This document shows, piece after piece, positions 35,998-47,400 of a stretch of 64,000 nt of DNA. Positions within the stretch are counted from its first letter, which is position 1; each line of letters opens with the position of its first letter. The notes under the pieces were generated by a model. The model was not told where the DNA came from. It saw only the letters and a list, made by a program, of their open reading frames with translations, and did not search any database. The translations under genes were made by a program, and so were the position numbers. Where the stretch lies: contig NC_018398.1 in the NCBI RefSeq assembly GCF_000208865.1, positions 2,232,001-2,296,000 of the forward strand. The letters are read 5' to 3'. This DNA is from Neospora caninum Liverpool. Lineage: Eukaryota > Apicomplexa > Conoidasida > Eucoccidiorida > Sarcocystidae.

Positions 35998-38667
35998 ATG
36001 TCGTCGAACCTGAGGGCAGTCCACGAGGAATGTTCGGCGAGGCCGGGGAAACGCGAGGCCGCCGTCGGTAGTCCTCCAGCGCGGCCGAGCTCGTCTTGTA
36101 CAGATGGGGCTGTGGCGTCAACGCATGCCGACACAACCCCGACTTCTGCGCGAGATGCAGATGCAAGTCCACAGTTTTCTCTCGAGCCGTACGGAGCAGG
36201 CGATTTACGACTTCTCAAGTTCCTGGCAGACGGTCGCCCGGTCTGGGAAGCGCCGCCGGCGCGCCCACCAGGCGGCATGATTGCGGCAGATGCGGATTTT
36301 TTCTTCCCAGAACAGGGCAGTCCCCCCGCCCCAGGTCGCAGGCCTGAGGAACCCACTCTCGAGGCGACGCAACTGACTTCGCCTGCGTCTCCGTCCCTTC
36401 TTGCCTCGTCGCTGGTACGGGCGAGACGAGGCGCACAGGCGGAACGGGCGAATGCGGAGGAGGAACGGGCGAATGCGGAGGAGGAACGGGCGAATGCGGA
36501 GGAGGAACGGGCGAATGCGGAGGAAGGACACGTAGAGCTGCCTGGGAGTGACGCTGCGAGTGTGCGCGCCGAGGCGTTTCGCGCCTACCTCGAAAAGGCT
36601 GCGAGGGCCAGCGCGGCGTACCCGCCTCTGGATCTTTTGCAGCGCGCCGAAGCTCTCTGCGTGGAGGCGGATGCACGGCACCAGGAGCAGCTGAAGGCGT
36701 CGGATCCGTGGGTCAAGAACAAGGGCGCATGGGACGAGGCGGTCCAGAAGCGAGACGAAGCCTCGAAATGGTTGTCAGGCGCAGGGATGCTCTTCGATCT
36801 TCTCCTCGGCACGGCCAACGCAGCTCCGGGCCAGAGATTCCTGCGGCTGGTCGAGGCGAAGGACGAGGTCGACGAGGAGGAAATGTGGCAGAAGCTGCTG
36901 ATTGGACTCCACGGCCGGCGCGAGATGTCTCTGGAGCTCGAAACGCAGATCGCCGACGCGCGACACCAGATGCTGAGGACTCCTGCGGGGTTGCCTGGCC
37001 AACGGACGTGGGTGAACGTCCTGCGCCGGTTGCAGACCCTGCGCTGGGTTCTCGTGAAGAAAAGGTACCAAGACGTTGAGTTCTCCCAGTCCGACGCAAG
37101 CTACCCGTACGTCTCTGAGGTGTATGTACACCTCCTTCAGATCCCCTCGCGCTGTTGGGGAGCGATGGTCAGCACGGTCGGGTGCAGCCTACCGCTGCCG
37201 CCTCCGCGCGTCTTTGGCGACCACTTTGTTCTGCTCAAGGCGACTTTGAAGGACCAAACAGACGAACAGACCACGGCGGGTCGCGAGAATGCGGCGCCGC
37301 AGCGACAGACTACGTGCCCGTGGGGGTTCGTCTTAGAGTACGACGAACAAGCGTCAGCGGCTGTGGAAACAAGGTCACTTCTGCACATCAACGTCCGTCC
37401 GCTGCTGTCCTCTCACCTCCTCGCGGGTTCGTCGACGCGTTTCGCATCCCCCGAAGCCTCCTCGTCGCCGCCGTCCTCTCTCTTTCCGAGGCCATCCACT
37501 TGCCTTCCGTCTGCGGCAGGCCTGCTGGTCGACGAGACTCCCGCTGTGAGCAGCCCGCCGTCGCCGCTCTCCGACACAGAGACGAAACAAGAAGCGGAAG
37601 TGACTCAAGTGGCCAATGCTATCCACCGACGTCTGCAGAAAGCCCAGTGGTGTCTGTTGGACAGATGTTGCTTCCACGTGCTCGCAGCACAGGCAGAGCG
37701 CATGCGCGTCCTCGGCGAGCGAAGCGCGACCGCCGTTGCGTCGCGAACGTCAGAAGGCCGCTTCCCCGGAGGAGAGGACGCGAATGGCAGTAACGTGGAC
37801 GCGGAGCGCCTGAGGAGGCGAATTACTTCCGAGTGCCTCCACGTCGACTCAAAAAGAATCCGAATCCTTCTCCGAGGCGTGCCCATGTCCCCACGCTACA
37901 GTGTGCAGGCGCCCGTGGCCCAGGCCTCTGGCGAAGGAGGGGATTCCACAGATACTGGACGGAGATCCAACGGTATAGGGAACGGTGTAGACGTAGCAAT
38001 GAGCGACGGAGCCGGCACGTCGGATAACGCAGCTGTCCACAGCCACTCAGCCTTGCCACCGGAGAGAAGAATCAGCAGCCCGGGCTGTAAGTGTGCTGTA
38101 CATACACTCGATTTCGTGGTTGACATAGCTTACTTGCCTTCCGATGTGGACGGCCAGCGACGCTGGGAAGAAACGGGTGTTCGCACTTCAAATTTAAATC
38201 AAGGGACAGGCGCCCAGAGCAGCACTGTGTTCGCAGAGGACGTGTCTAGGACCGGGTGGCGAGGAACTGCTAGAGGGTCAGAAGGCAACGTGGAGCGGAG
38301 GGAAGGAAACGCTGAGGCTCCTGCACATTCCACTTCAAACGTTGTGAGACAGAGATGCAGCCTTTGCCGGTGCTGTAGTGTTTGCTTGCATGAAGCGACA
38401 GGAGCACTTTTCGAGCAAGCACAGAAAGTTGCGGTTCTTCAGCTTCGCCAGTTTTTCCTTGAAACTTGGGAGTACGAGGCCTTCGAACATCCCAAGTTGT
38501 GTGGGGAGCTCGCATTCCCGCCGCCTCTCCTCCACTTCGCTTCACCGGTGGGGGATGGCGCCCGGGAGGGCCCGAGTAAGGCTGGGCGATCCGCACCGCT
38601 TCGCGGGGAAGATTTCCTCCTCACCTTTGTGAGTTGGTTAGCGTCCGAAGGCCTGGACTTTGTATGA
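35998..38667 (+). CDS. Large single-exon protein, possibly a divergent Mediator subunit 17
   Basis: One exon of 889 codons from ATG 35998 (MSSNLRAVHEECSARPGK) to the stop at 38665-38667. Residues 1-150 are low-complexity; a 7-residue repeat (ERANAEE, four to five copies) follows at about residues 148-178. The middle is mostly helical (PPLDLLQRAEALCVEADARH, EMWQKLLIGLHGRREMSLEL). Then comes VLRRLQTLRWVLVKKRYQDV and mixed strand/helix to HRRLQKAQWCLLDRCCFHVL followed by AAQAERM. That last block resembles the 'KLxxAQxxLLxKEIFxxLxREA' region of MED17, and LRRLQTLRWVLVKK resembles the MED17 'LRxRWKLKK' segment in the same order. The resemblance is weak and only inferred. The C-terminus has a Cys cluster (RCSLCRCCSVC). 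Not recognised with certainty. Confidence 0.7.
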   Translation: MSSNLRAVHEECSARPGKREAAVGSPPARPSSSCTDGAVASTHADTTPTSARDADASPQFSLEPYGAGDLRLLKFLADGRPVWEAPPARPPGGMIAADADFFFPEQGSPPAPGRRPEEPTLEATQLTSPASPSLLASSLVRARRGAQAERANAEEERANAEEERANAEEERANAEEGHVELPGSDAASVRAEAFRAYLEKAARASAAYPPLDLLQRAEALCVEADARHQEQLKASDPWVKNKGAWDEAVQKRDEASKWLSGAGMLFDLLLGTANAAPGQRFLRLVEAKDEVDEEEMWQKLLIGLHGRREMSLELETQIADARHQMLRTPAGLPGQRTWVNVLRRLQTLRWVLVKKRYQDVEFSQSDASYPYVSEVYVHLLQIPSRCWGAMVSTVGCSLPLPPPRVFGDHFVLLKATLKDQTDEQTTAGRENAAPQRQTTCPWGFVLEYDEQASAAVETRSLLHINVRPLLSSHLLAGSSTRFASPEASSSPPSSLFPRPSTCLPSAAGLLVDETPAVSSPPSPLSDTETKQEAEVTQVANAIHRRLQKAQWCLLDRCCFHVLAAQAERMRVLGERSATAVASRTSEGRFPGGEDANGSNVDAERLRRRITSECLHVDSKRIRILLRGVPMSPRYSVQAPVAQASGEGGDSTDTGRRSNGIGNGVDVAMSDGAGTSDNAAVHSHSALPPERRISSPGCKCAVHTLDFVVDIAYLPSDVDGQRRWEETGVRTSNLNQGTGAQSSTVFAEDVSRTGWRGTARGSEGNVERREGNAEAPAHSTSNVVRQRCSLCRCCSVCLHEATGALFEQAQKVAVLQLRQFFLETWEYEAFEHPKLCGELAFPPPLLHFASPVGDGAREGPSKAGRSAPLRGEDFLLTFVSWLASEGLDFV
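36441..36530 (+). repeat. 21-bp coding tandem repeat (ERANAEE)
   Basis: Near-identical units of GAACGGGCGAATGCGGAGGA(G) encode ERANAEE four to five times in the 35998-38667 protein. The units are nearly identical in DNA, which suggests recent expansion. The predicted structure is a short charged helix. Confidence 0.92.
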
Positions 38668-41600
38668 GGGCTGCCCAAGGCACACCGAAAACGCCCCTCG
38701 TTTGTAAAACCCGCGGCGTCTGTCCGCTTGCTGGTCGGATGTGCTCCGCGGGTTAGCGTGGAACCGATCCGCGTCGCCAGGAACCGGACAGCTGTTTGTA
38801 CCGCTCTAACGTCGAAGATGTGTGTCGGAGGGCCTAGGAAGTCTCATCGTGTGGTTGGGATCGCGTGACGTCCGAGTCTTTCGTTCGCGTGTCGAAAACA
38901 CATCGAGTGTCTTTCGTCGCAACCTTTTAGTTGGCAGTAGTGGCTCTTCACCAGACGGTGTTTGCTGTTGAATCTAGAGTCGGGCGAACCCTACCCCCGC
39001 AGGGAAACGATTTCCTCAATCCGTAGGGATAGAGGGCAGCCTGTAGGGGAAATCTTGTGTTCCCGAGTCGCTTGCTGAACTGCGCCAGCAGGCGCGACAT
39101 TCTGCTCCAACGAAGCGGGTGAACGGAGACGCTCGGCGGAGACACTTCTTCTCTCATTTCTTATCGCGCGCTCGCTAGACAGTGAAAAGTGTCCGAGTGT
39201 CAAAAGAACGCATTCGCCTCGGCTGTCACTCTGTTGTCGCCCGGTGGATCTTTCATAGGAGCGCTCGTGGAAAGCGACCGAAGTTCGCACACAGAATCGA
39301 GCACACAGTGTATCTGCTGCCGGCGCAGTCCCCCTGTCCACACTTACCCCTACTTTTGTGGTACAAGTGAGAATCAGTCAAGGGGAATTCACGTCTCACA
39401 ACACAAACGTCACAAAACGTTGACCTGAAGCTCTACTCAGCGTTCGGCGTCTCGTGTTTCTGGTACAGGTTGCTGGAAGACGCCTAAAGGAAACGTAGAA
39501 ACTAAAGTTGGACCAATCACTACAGCAACCGTTGCCGTTTGAATATTTACCGCATGAGCCTCGCGTCGTGGGCTCTTTAATTATCACATGGACTCTGTTT
39601 TTGTCGTTGCTCCATCGTACAAAGCAAACCAGCTATGGTAAGGACGGAGATCTTTTCAGATTCGTTTGTGGTCTGAGGTGAACCCAACAACAAAAGGGAG
39701 CATGCGTGTCTCTTCATCCCGTGAAGTGAAGCTGAGCCGGCTGCGAATGACGATGGAGTGAGTCGCTTCCCGATGCTTATCCTGCGCTTTTAATCCTTCT
39801 TAGAGGTGTGCTACGCCTGCCGACTACGATTCACACGCTGTACAAAGGCCCCGAGAAAGGGAGGCAAGCTGTGTGTTGGAGCGCCGAAGAACTCTTTGGA
39901 CGTGGCGATTGGCGCTCCCACCGGCTGCGCGAGGCTCTTGTCGTCTACTTTCTGTGCTCAATTGTTGCGGTTTGCTCTCTCGAGGAGCCGAAAAACTTTG
40001 CCCCTCGTCTGCTATCGTGTGAGACCAGTCGTCACCACGCGTCCTGCCGTTGAGTCTTTTGAACCGGAAAGGCAGTGAAACGGCGCCGTGCGTGTGCGAG
40101 CGGTCCGAGAGTCGAGTCGCCGGCTGTGTCTTGACAGACGCCTGAAGCGGAAATGCAGCTGAAACGCGAAGCGCCTCGACAACCAGAAGAGAGGCGACGA
40201 CGCATTTGCATGAAGACGAGAGACGCCATCCCCGAGGAGAAACATCCGCGTTGTTTTTTCTGCCACTGTTGGAACCGGCAGTGGAGAACCGGCGAGAGTA
40301 CGAGCATGCAGAGAACGGGTCTAATTATTAGCTCGTGTTCGACCGCGCACACAAGCGTCACTTCTCCTGGAGGAAAGGACTGGTTACAGAGACTTGGCTA
40401 GTTCCTTCAAAAAGTTCGGTCCAGTTCCTCTGCTGGGTTTCCACGCAGTTTCCGGGGCGGAGTGGAAAAACACAAGTGAAAATCCCAAAGGGTATACGAC
40501 GGTAGAGCCTCGCCACAATGCACACGACATGCATGCAGCGACAATGCTGATTGAGAGAGCGCTGGGCCAGTTCGCCGCGCCATTCTCTGGTTTGTTTTGT
40601 TAACACATTTCCTCCCCGTTCTCGGTCGTTTCCCGTTGCCGACCTCTCTTTCCCCAATTCGGATCGAGACTTTCCCCTCCTGGTCACTTTTCGCGCGGCG
40701 TGCACCGCGCCTTGCTGGAGGAGGCGGCAGAGAACGGCGTTGCGAGGGTGCCGAGCTTTGCCTCGTTTTGACCGTCTGTCTCTTCTTTCCCTTCATCTGT
40801 CTCCGCTTTAAAGACCGGTTTTCGGAGCTTTGCACGCTCGTCGGAAAGGTGTCCTTCTCTCGTGGCAACTCAAAAGCAGAGAGCGAACCCTAATTCCGGG
40901 ATCTATCGAGTATATATCGAGTATATACGGGGATCGTCGGCCGAGGGTCTGGTCGCCCCGACGACGAAAAATAACGTACCCCTGAAAAAGCCTTGCTTTT
41001 CTCTCCGCTTTCTTCAGCGGCCTCGCCTCCTTCACTTTCTCTCCGCTTTCGTCTCCCCGCCTCTTCGTCGTCATTCCACAGTCCCAGGCCGAGAGAGCCT
41101 CCCGTTTCCAGCTGTCTTCGCCAACTCGGCGCGTGCGTTTTGTTGAACTGTGTCAAGTCGCTCTCAAAAATGCTGAACACACGACTGAACTTTCTCCGGG
41201 GGCACACACAACCCTGCGGGATGCGTGAGCGATCTGCCGTCTCTCATTTTTCATTTTATTTCCACGTGCATTTGGACCGCAGTGCGGAGTAGGCTCAAGG
41301 ATATATATATATATATATATATGCAGTTTCTCTGCTCAGTCTGGGCCGATGATTAATATGCATCCCATTCCTATTCTCGATACCTTTGAAGTGTGGAGCT
41401 CTGCTCGTTTTGTGCCTGCCTGATATCTCCTAGGGCGACCTCTCTCCGCTCTGCTGTCGCCCGTTCTCGCTACCTCCGTTCTTCTCTCCGAACTTTGATT
41501 TTTCCCGCGAGACCGTCCCCCTCTCGCCCCACCTCTCTCCAGTTCTCTCTCTCCGGCTGAGGACTTCTGCGGCTCGCCTTCTTCTTTTCCTCATCGTCTC

Positions 41601-41673
41601 CTCCTCCTCTCCTCTTCCTCTTTTCTTCGTCTCCTCTTCCTCTCCTCTTCGTCTCCGCGAGCTTCTCTCCACA
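38668..41673. other. Tandem intergenic region upstream of UPF2
   Basis: 3.0 kb between two plus-strand genes. It contains a (TA)n run at 41301-41322. A 230-bp pyrimidine tract (about 41445-41672) runs directly into the UPF2 start codon and probably forms the 5' UTR and transcription start area. No exon or RNA gene was recognised. Confidence 0.45.
41301..41322. repeat. (TA)n microsatellite upstream of UPF2
   Basis: Pure TA run about 350 bp before the UPF2 start codon. Confidence 0.88.
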
Positions 41674-42308
41674 ATGCCGCCCAGCCTGGCGTCCTCGGTG
41701 CGCTCGACGCCCTCTGCGGAAGCAATTCCTTCCCTTCCTGTCTCATCTCAGAGCTGCGCTAGCTCTTCCTCTTCTTCCGCGTCTTCTTCTCCCGCGTCTT
41801 CGGACGTATGGAGACGCCAATTAGAGGAAGCAAAGGAAGTAGCATGGCGAAGACGCGTGCGCCTCCGCGTGCTCGGAGGCGCTGCAGAGAGCACAGAGAG
41901 TGTCCCAGGACGGAAGGGAGACGGCAGAGAGAAGAACATCGTTCGTCTTCAGCGGGCCGTCAACCGAGTGAAGAAAATCACCGAGGCCGAGAAGGAGGCG
42001 ATTCTGAACGAGCTGAGCAGAGTGAACGTCACGCTGTTTCTCTCCGAAATCACAGACAGCATCTGCGAACTCGACTTCAAGCTCGGCGATGTCCGGGCGG
42101 TTGTCGAAATCTGTGCCGCTTTGCACGTAACCTATCCAGAGTTCGCCACCCTCCTCCAACAGTCTCTTGAAAAACAAATTCGGGTGAGAATCGACGAATC
42201 ACCTCTCGACTCGCTTCTTGTTTCCATATACTTTCATCCAGTTAGAAACAATCTGGCCGAGATACTCATAGACACACACCAGGATCCTTCTTCCTATCTC
42301 TAGTATCC

Positions 42309-42339
<31 letters not shown>

Positions 42340-43740
42340 TGGGTATACGTACTTTGTGTGTATTTGCTTGCCTTTTTCCGAATCCATACGGTTTGTGTTT
42401 CGTTTCTGCCTGATATTGCATTTCCCCTCTTGCGTTCCTAGTTTGTCATTTCTCCGTCCTGTTTTCTCTCCTCGGATCTTGCACTCTGCACACGGCTCTC
42501 TCTGTTCCTCACCTCCACATGCGCGAGCTCCCCTCCACAGCCTCGCGCCCGTTCCTTTTCCTTTTCCCCCCGATTTCGCAGGTCACTCTCGAGTCTGCCA
42601 GTGCCTTTGTCGCCGCCTCCTCATCTTCCTCTCCTTCCTCTTCCTCCTCTTCGGCGGTCTCTTCTTTGTCCCCCAACCTCCTTGTCATTCTCCCTCAAGA
42701 TGTCTCCGCTAAGCACGCGGCGTTGACGCAGCGGCTACGTCTTCTGACTCGCCTCGTCTCCGAGCTGTTTCTGACGGCGCTCCTCAAGGATGCGTCTCTG
42801 CTACTGTCTCTTCTTCAGTTTCTCACCTCGCCCTACACGGCATGCACCGTGACGGACGCGCCAGGCCGCGCCGCGCCGCTGTCGGCGGAGGGCCGGGTTC
42901 CCTCTCCGACCTCGCTCGCTCTCGCGTCTTCGCTTCCGCTTCTCCTCTCCAAGTTTGCTGTTCTCAGCTCTCTCTCGCGCAAAGCGGCCTCTCAGCTGTT
43001 TGCGCAGGCGGCGCAGCGGCCGTTCCTCTCCATTCTGCGGGCTGTGCAGGGAGAACCACTGAGCACGGCCGCGGCGCCCGTGGGAGACGAACTGCGACAG
43101 AGACCGGAGGAAACCAAAGACGCAGAGGGAAAACGCCGAGGAGAGCCACAGCCAGGACCGGAGACAGGGAAGGAGTCAAGGAAGGACGTGTGCGAGGGGC
43201 GAGTGGAGACGGAGGCCGAGGCGACGGGACCGAGCTCAGCTCATGGGGCGACAGGAGAGACAGGCGACTTGCCCTCGAGCCCCGAGTGTCTTGGAAACGC
43301 TTTACGGGAGTTGATGACCGACGTGGGAGTGACGGAGGAGGACCTTGGCGAAGCTGCGCAAGACGAAGGGGAGGAATGCTTTTCGGAAACCAGGAAAAAG
43401 GTAACACATGCATTCAGACGAAAAAACGGGGGACGACGGGAACTCTGAAAGAGCGAAGGAGAAAAAGAGCTCTATGTGCAGTTTCGAAAAGCGACGTTGG
43501 CCTGTCCGCATAGTGAGCCTTTGGGGCCTCTCCCGTGTATCAACAGTTCGCGCCCTTGCCTCTGGGTGTGCGTCCAGATTTACACATTCATGCATAGAAA
43601 AAAAGATTCAGAGATATTCGTGTACACTTCGGCAGGCCGTGTCTATCTCGTTACCTAGACTTCTCTGCATACTCTCGTCTCCCGGACTTGGTCGCACATC
43701 TATATAGACCCGTATCCACGTACCTGCATATATACATATC

Positions 43741-43778
<38 letters not shown>

Positions 43779-44247
43779 GGCGTTGTGTGTTTTGGGTGCC
43801 TGTGGGTTCCGCTGCAGACCTCTGTGTTTCTTCGGCAGTTTTATCTTTCCTCTGCGACTCTGGGCGCGAGTCACCTTCACCAGCAGCTGGTGATGCAGGA
43901 GCAACACAACATGCAGCAGGTGGTTAACCGAGGGCAAGTGGACGCGGAGGCGAATTCGCAGTTTCTGCAACTGAGTGAAAAGTTGAAAACCTTCCTCCAG
44001 CATGCGCAGATCATCGCCGAGGCCATCAAGGAAAACCCCGTCGACATTCAAGTATGCACATCTCTTTTTCTCCAGGGTGCACGCGGTTGTCATCCGACTC
44101 TCTGGCCCCTCTCTTTACCCCGCCCTTACACGCATCTCCGCCGAATCCATGTCTCCTTCAAAAACGTGTTGAAAACTGACTCCATGTCTCCCGACTGACA
44201 CACGTATGCATCTACTGTCCCGCCAATTTCTATAAACCAATACGTGA

Positions 44248-44278
<31 letters not shown>

Positions 44279-44341
44279 CATAAACATCTATGTCCCTGCA
44301 AGCCCATATCAGCATGTACCTGAAGTTGTCTCTATCGTTAC

Positions 44342-44372
<31 letters not shown>

Positions 44373-44375
44373 GAG

Positions 44376-44409
<34 letters not shown>

Positions 44410-47400
44410 GAAGAGAACATGCTTAGATATCATGTAAGTGACGAGGCTTCACGGCAAGGGAAACTTGAGGACGGTGCATGCGCCTCTGTCGGTCAGGCGA
44501 TTCACGCGCGGACAGCGGAGCTGCTGAACCTGGACGCCGATGCAGCGTCTGCGACGCGGGTTGGCATGCCGGGCGGAGAAGAGAGCAAAGGCGACGACGA
44601 GAACGACGAGAATCTCATGTGGAAGGATGAGGCTGAAAAGTGAGAGGAAAGCGACGGGCGACTCTGTGGAGACATGCGAGACGGGACACGCGTCACACTG
44701 ATTTCTTCCCTTTTTTGTTGCATGCGCTGCTGGCATGCAGTTGTACGCCTGTCCTGGGAGAGATGCTTGGGACATTGAGTTTTCTGGATATGTTTTTTTT
44801 TCTTGAGCACGCAGAAGCGGATTTGTTCGGTGTCGCTTTTATCTCTACTCGACCAACCGCGCAGAGGGCCTTCTACCTCCTCTCACTCCTGTCCCCTTTA
44901 CGTGTCCAAGTCCGCTTACATATATATAGATATGTTATTGATATTATGTTGAGTGTTGCATGCATATGCGCCATCTGCATCTCCGTATGCATGCAAGCCT
45001 CTGCGTATTTAGACATGTGCGCGTCCATTGTGTCACCCTTCCGCAGATACAGATATGCTATGTGCTTCCCGCGCGTCCAGCTGTGCATCTACAAACACCG
45101 TGGATGTGCGTTTTCTCTGTGAAGCTCTACGCATCCGTGTGCATACACGTGCATGTATCGTTTTCAAGTGCGCGGGTGTTTTCGCATTTTCCTTGTCTCC
45201 CAGAGAGTTTTACACGGATATCTTGAACCTGAAAGAAGTGATTCCGGCAGTGCTTCTGGGCGTGAGGGAGGCGAAGGACACCAGCGAGAGCAAGCGCACC
45301 AGTGAGATCAAGGTGAGTACCTGAGACGAAAATGCGCCTCTATCTTTCTCCTTCCCTCGCTTTTCTCTCTCGTTCTCTCTGCCTTGAAACGTTTGTTTTT
45401 CTCTCTCTCTCTTTCGCCGCGGGGGTGGCGTTACTTCAGTCCCTTTGACGCTGCGAGGAAGGCCTCAGTCTTTCAACTTGGCCCGTGCATTTGCGTCGCT
45501 GCTGGTCCTTCCTTCTTTGTGTGCCGAACGGATTTTTCCCCGGATACTTTGTGGAGCATGCGCTTCTCGTTCCGCTGAATCGGTCGCCGTGTTCTGCAAG
45601 GGGAGCGCTTGATGCACCGGCTGCACGGTTTCTTCCTGTTTTCGCTTGCGTCTCTGGTGCTGCGATGTCTCCGCTTCCCCGTCGCGTCCTGTGCGCGTGG
45701 TACTTGGAGTCATGTCCTCCCGGTGTGTGGGTTGAGCGCACAGCTTTTCCCACTCTCCTCTGTAGACTCAGCGTGTGCCTCCTCTCGCGCAGAGCAACTC
45801 CGAAGAGACTGCGGAAAACGCCAGTGCCGCATCAGGGACCGACGGTGGAAAGTTGAAGTCCTCGCCTTCTCCGTCCTCTTCTTCCTCTTCTTCTTCGTCT
45901 TCATTGTCCTCTTCTTCGTCTTCATCTACCTCTTCTTCATCGTCGTCTTCTTCTTCGTCTTCATCTGCCTCTTCTTCATCTTCCTCTTCTTCTTCATCCG
46001 CGTCTGCTGCAGTTCCTGGAACAAGTGCGGCGACCCAGGGCGTGGATCTGATGCTGCTGAGGCTCGGTCAGGCTTCTGAGGCGCACGTAGTCGACCAGGT
46101 GAGGGGGGATTTCTCGATGCGACGAAGCAGAGAGGCAGAAGCCCCTGCGGAAATGCGAGACGGGGTTGGTGACCGAGTCGCGTGAAGACCGGAGGGTGTC
46201 TCGGTTCCCTTCCCGGTGTTCGTTTGCGCTTGCGTCTTCTCGACGTGTACCTGCGTGTACAGCCCTTCTCTTTCTCGCAAAAACGTGGAGCCGCAGCGCG
46301 CATGTTCGATAACCACCGGTTTTTAAGGGGGTTCGTCTTTTTCCTTCCCCTGAGTAGGCTGCGGGCATCTCCTCCCCCCCCCCCCCCCCCAAGCGAGACA
46401 GTTCCCAGTCCCTCTATGCGACCCGTGGCGCGGATCTGTGTTTTCCCTTTTTATCTCGCGGCGCTCTTTCGGCCGCTTCTTCGTTCCCCTCTGCTGCCTC
46501 TTTTCTTCTCTCTGGAATTCATCGTCGCCTCTTGTTTCGTCTGCTTCGCCTTCGTCGCCGCTGTTTCTTCTTTCCGCGGGTTTCAGCTGCGGGTCTTTTC
46601 CCTCGCCTCTTCTCGTGGCCGCGCGTGCCTGTCTCTCTTGGAAGCCTGTGCAGCGTCGTCATTGGGTCTCCACGTGTTTTTGCGTGTTTCTTCTTGTTTC
46701 CCTCGTAGATCGCGATGGACATTTTCTACGAGCGCCTCAATACGAAGGCGAATCGGGTGGCGTTGGCGAAGGCGATTGCGAGTGTCTCGCGCATGCAATT
46801 GCACCTCCTGCCTTTCTACGCGCGGCTTCTGGCCATCCTGAAACCTTGCATGAAGGTGAGAGACGCGACAAGAGAGGCTCGAGAGAAATTGCGATTCCCC
46901 CCCTCTCGCCCCCCGAGGATGTCTGCAGGCCTGGCGGCTGTGTGGCGATAAGACAGGCCGTAGGCAAAACGAATCAAACAGGAAGTTACCCCATCCGCAC
47001 AGATGAAGCCAAAACCCACAGACTGGAAACAAGATAAAACGGAGCACAAAACATACCCCTCTCTCGAGGCTGCTAGACTGCGCTTCTCTCTCCGGCGTCC
47101 CGGACGTTGCCGGCGTGGCGCCTAAGGCGTTGTTTGGCGCAAGGTTGTCTCCGATTCCCCCTCCTTTTTCTGTCGTCGCCATTCGCAGTTGGTGCTCTCC
47201 CTGGTCCCACAGCTCCCCCCCCCCCTCGGTTTGCTCGAATTTCTTTGTAGTCGTTCCGCTGGTTTTTTCCCCTTACATCTCGCGGCCTTTCTTGACGTTG
47301 GCAGCCACATGCAGACCCCGCAGGTTTTTGCGCGGAGCTTTTGAGGCCTTCGGTGTGTCTCTCTGCGCGTCCGTGCCTTCCGTCTGACTGCTGGTGTCTT

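Noticed and set aside
45860..46390. Minus-strand Lys/Arg/Met-rich frames opposite the poly-Ser tract
   Set aside because: Antisense of Ser triplet repeats (AGA/AAG/ATG runs), a known artefact of triplet repeats.
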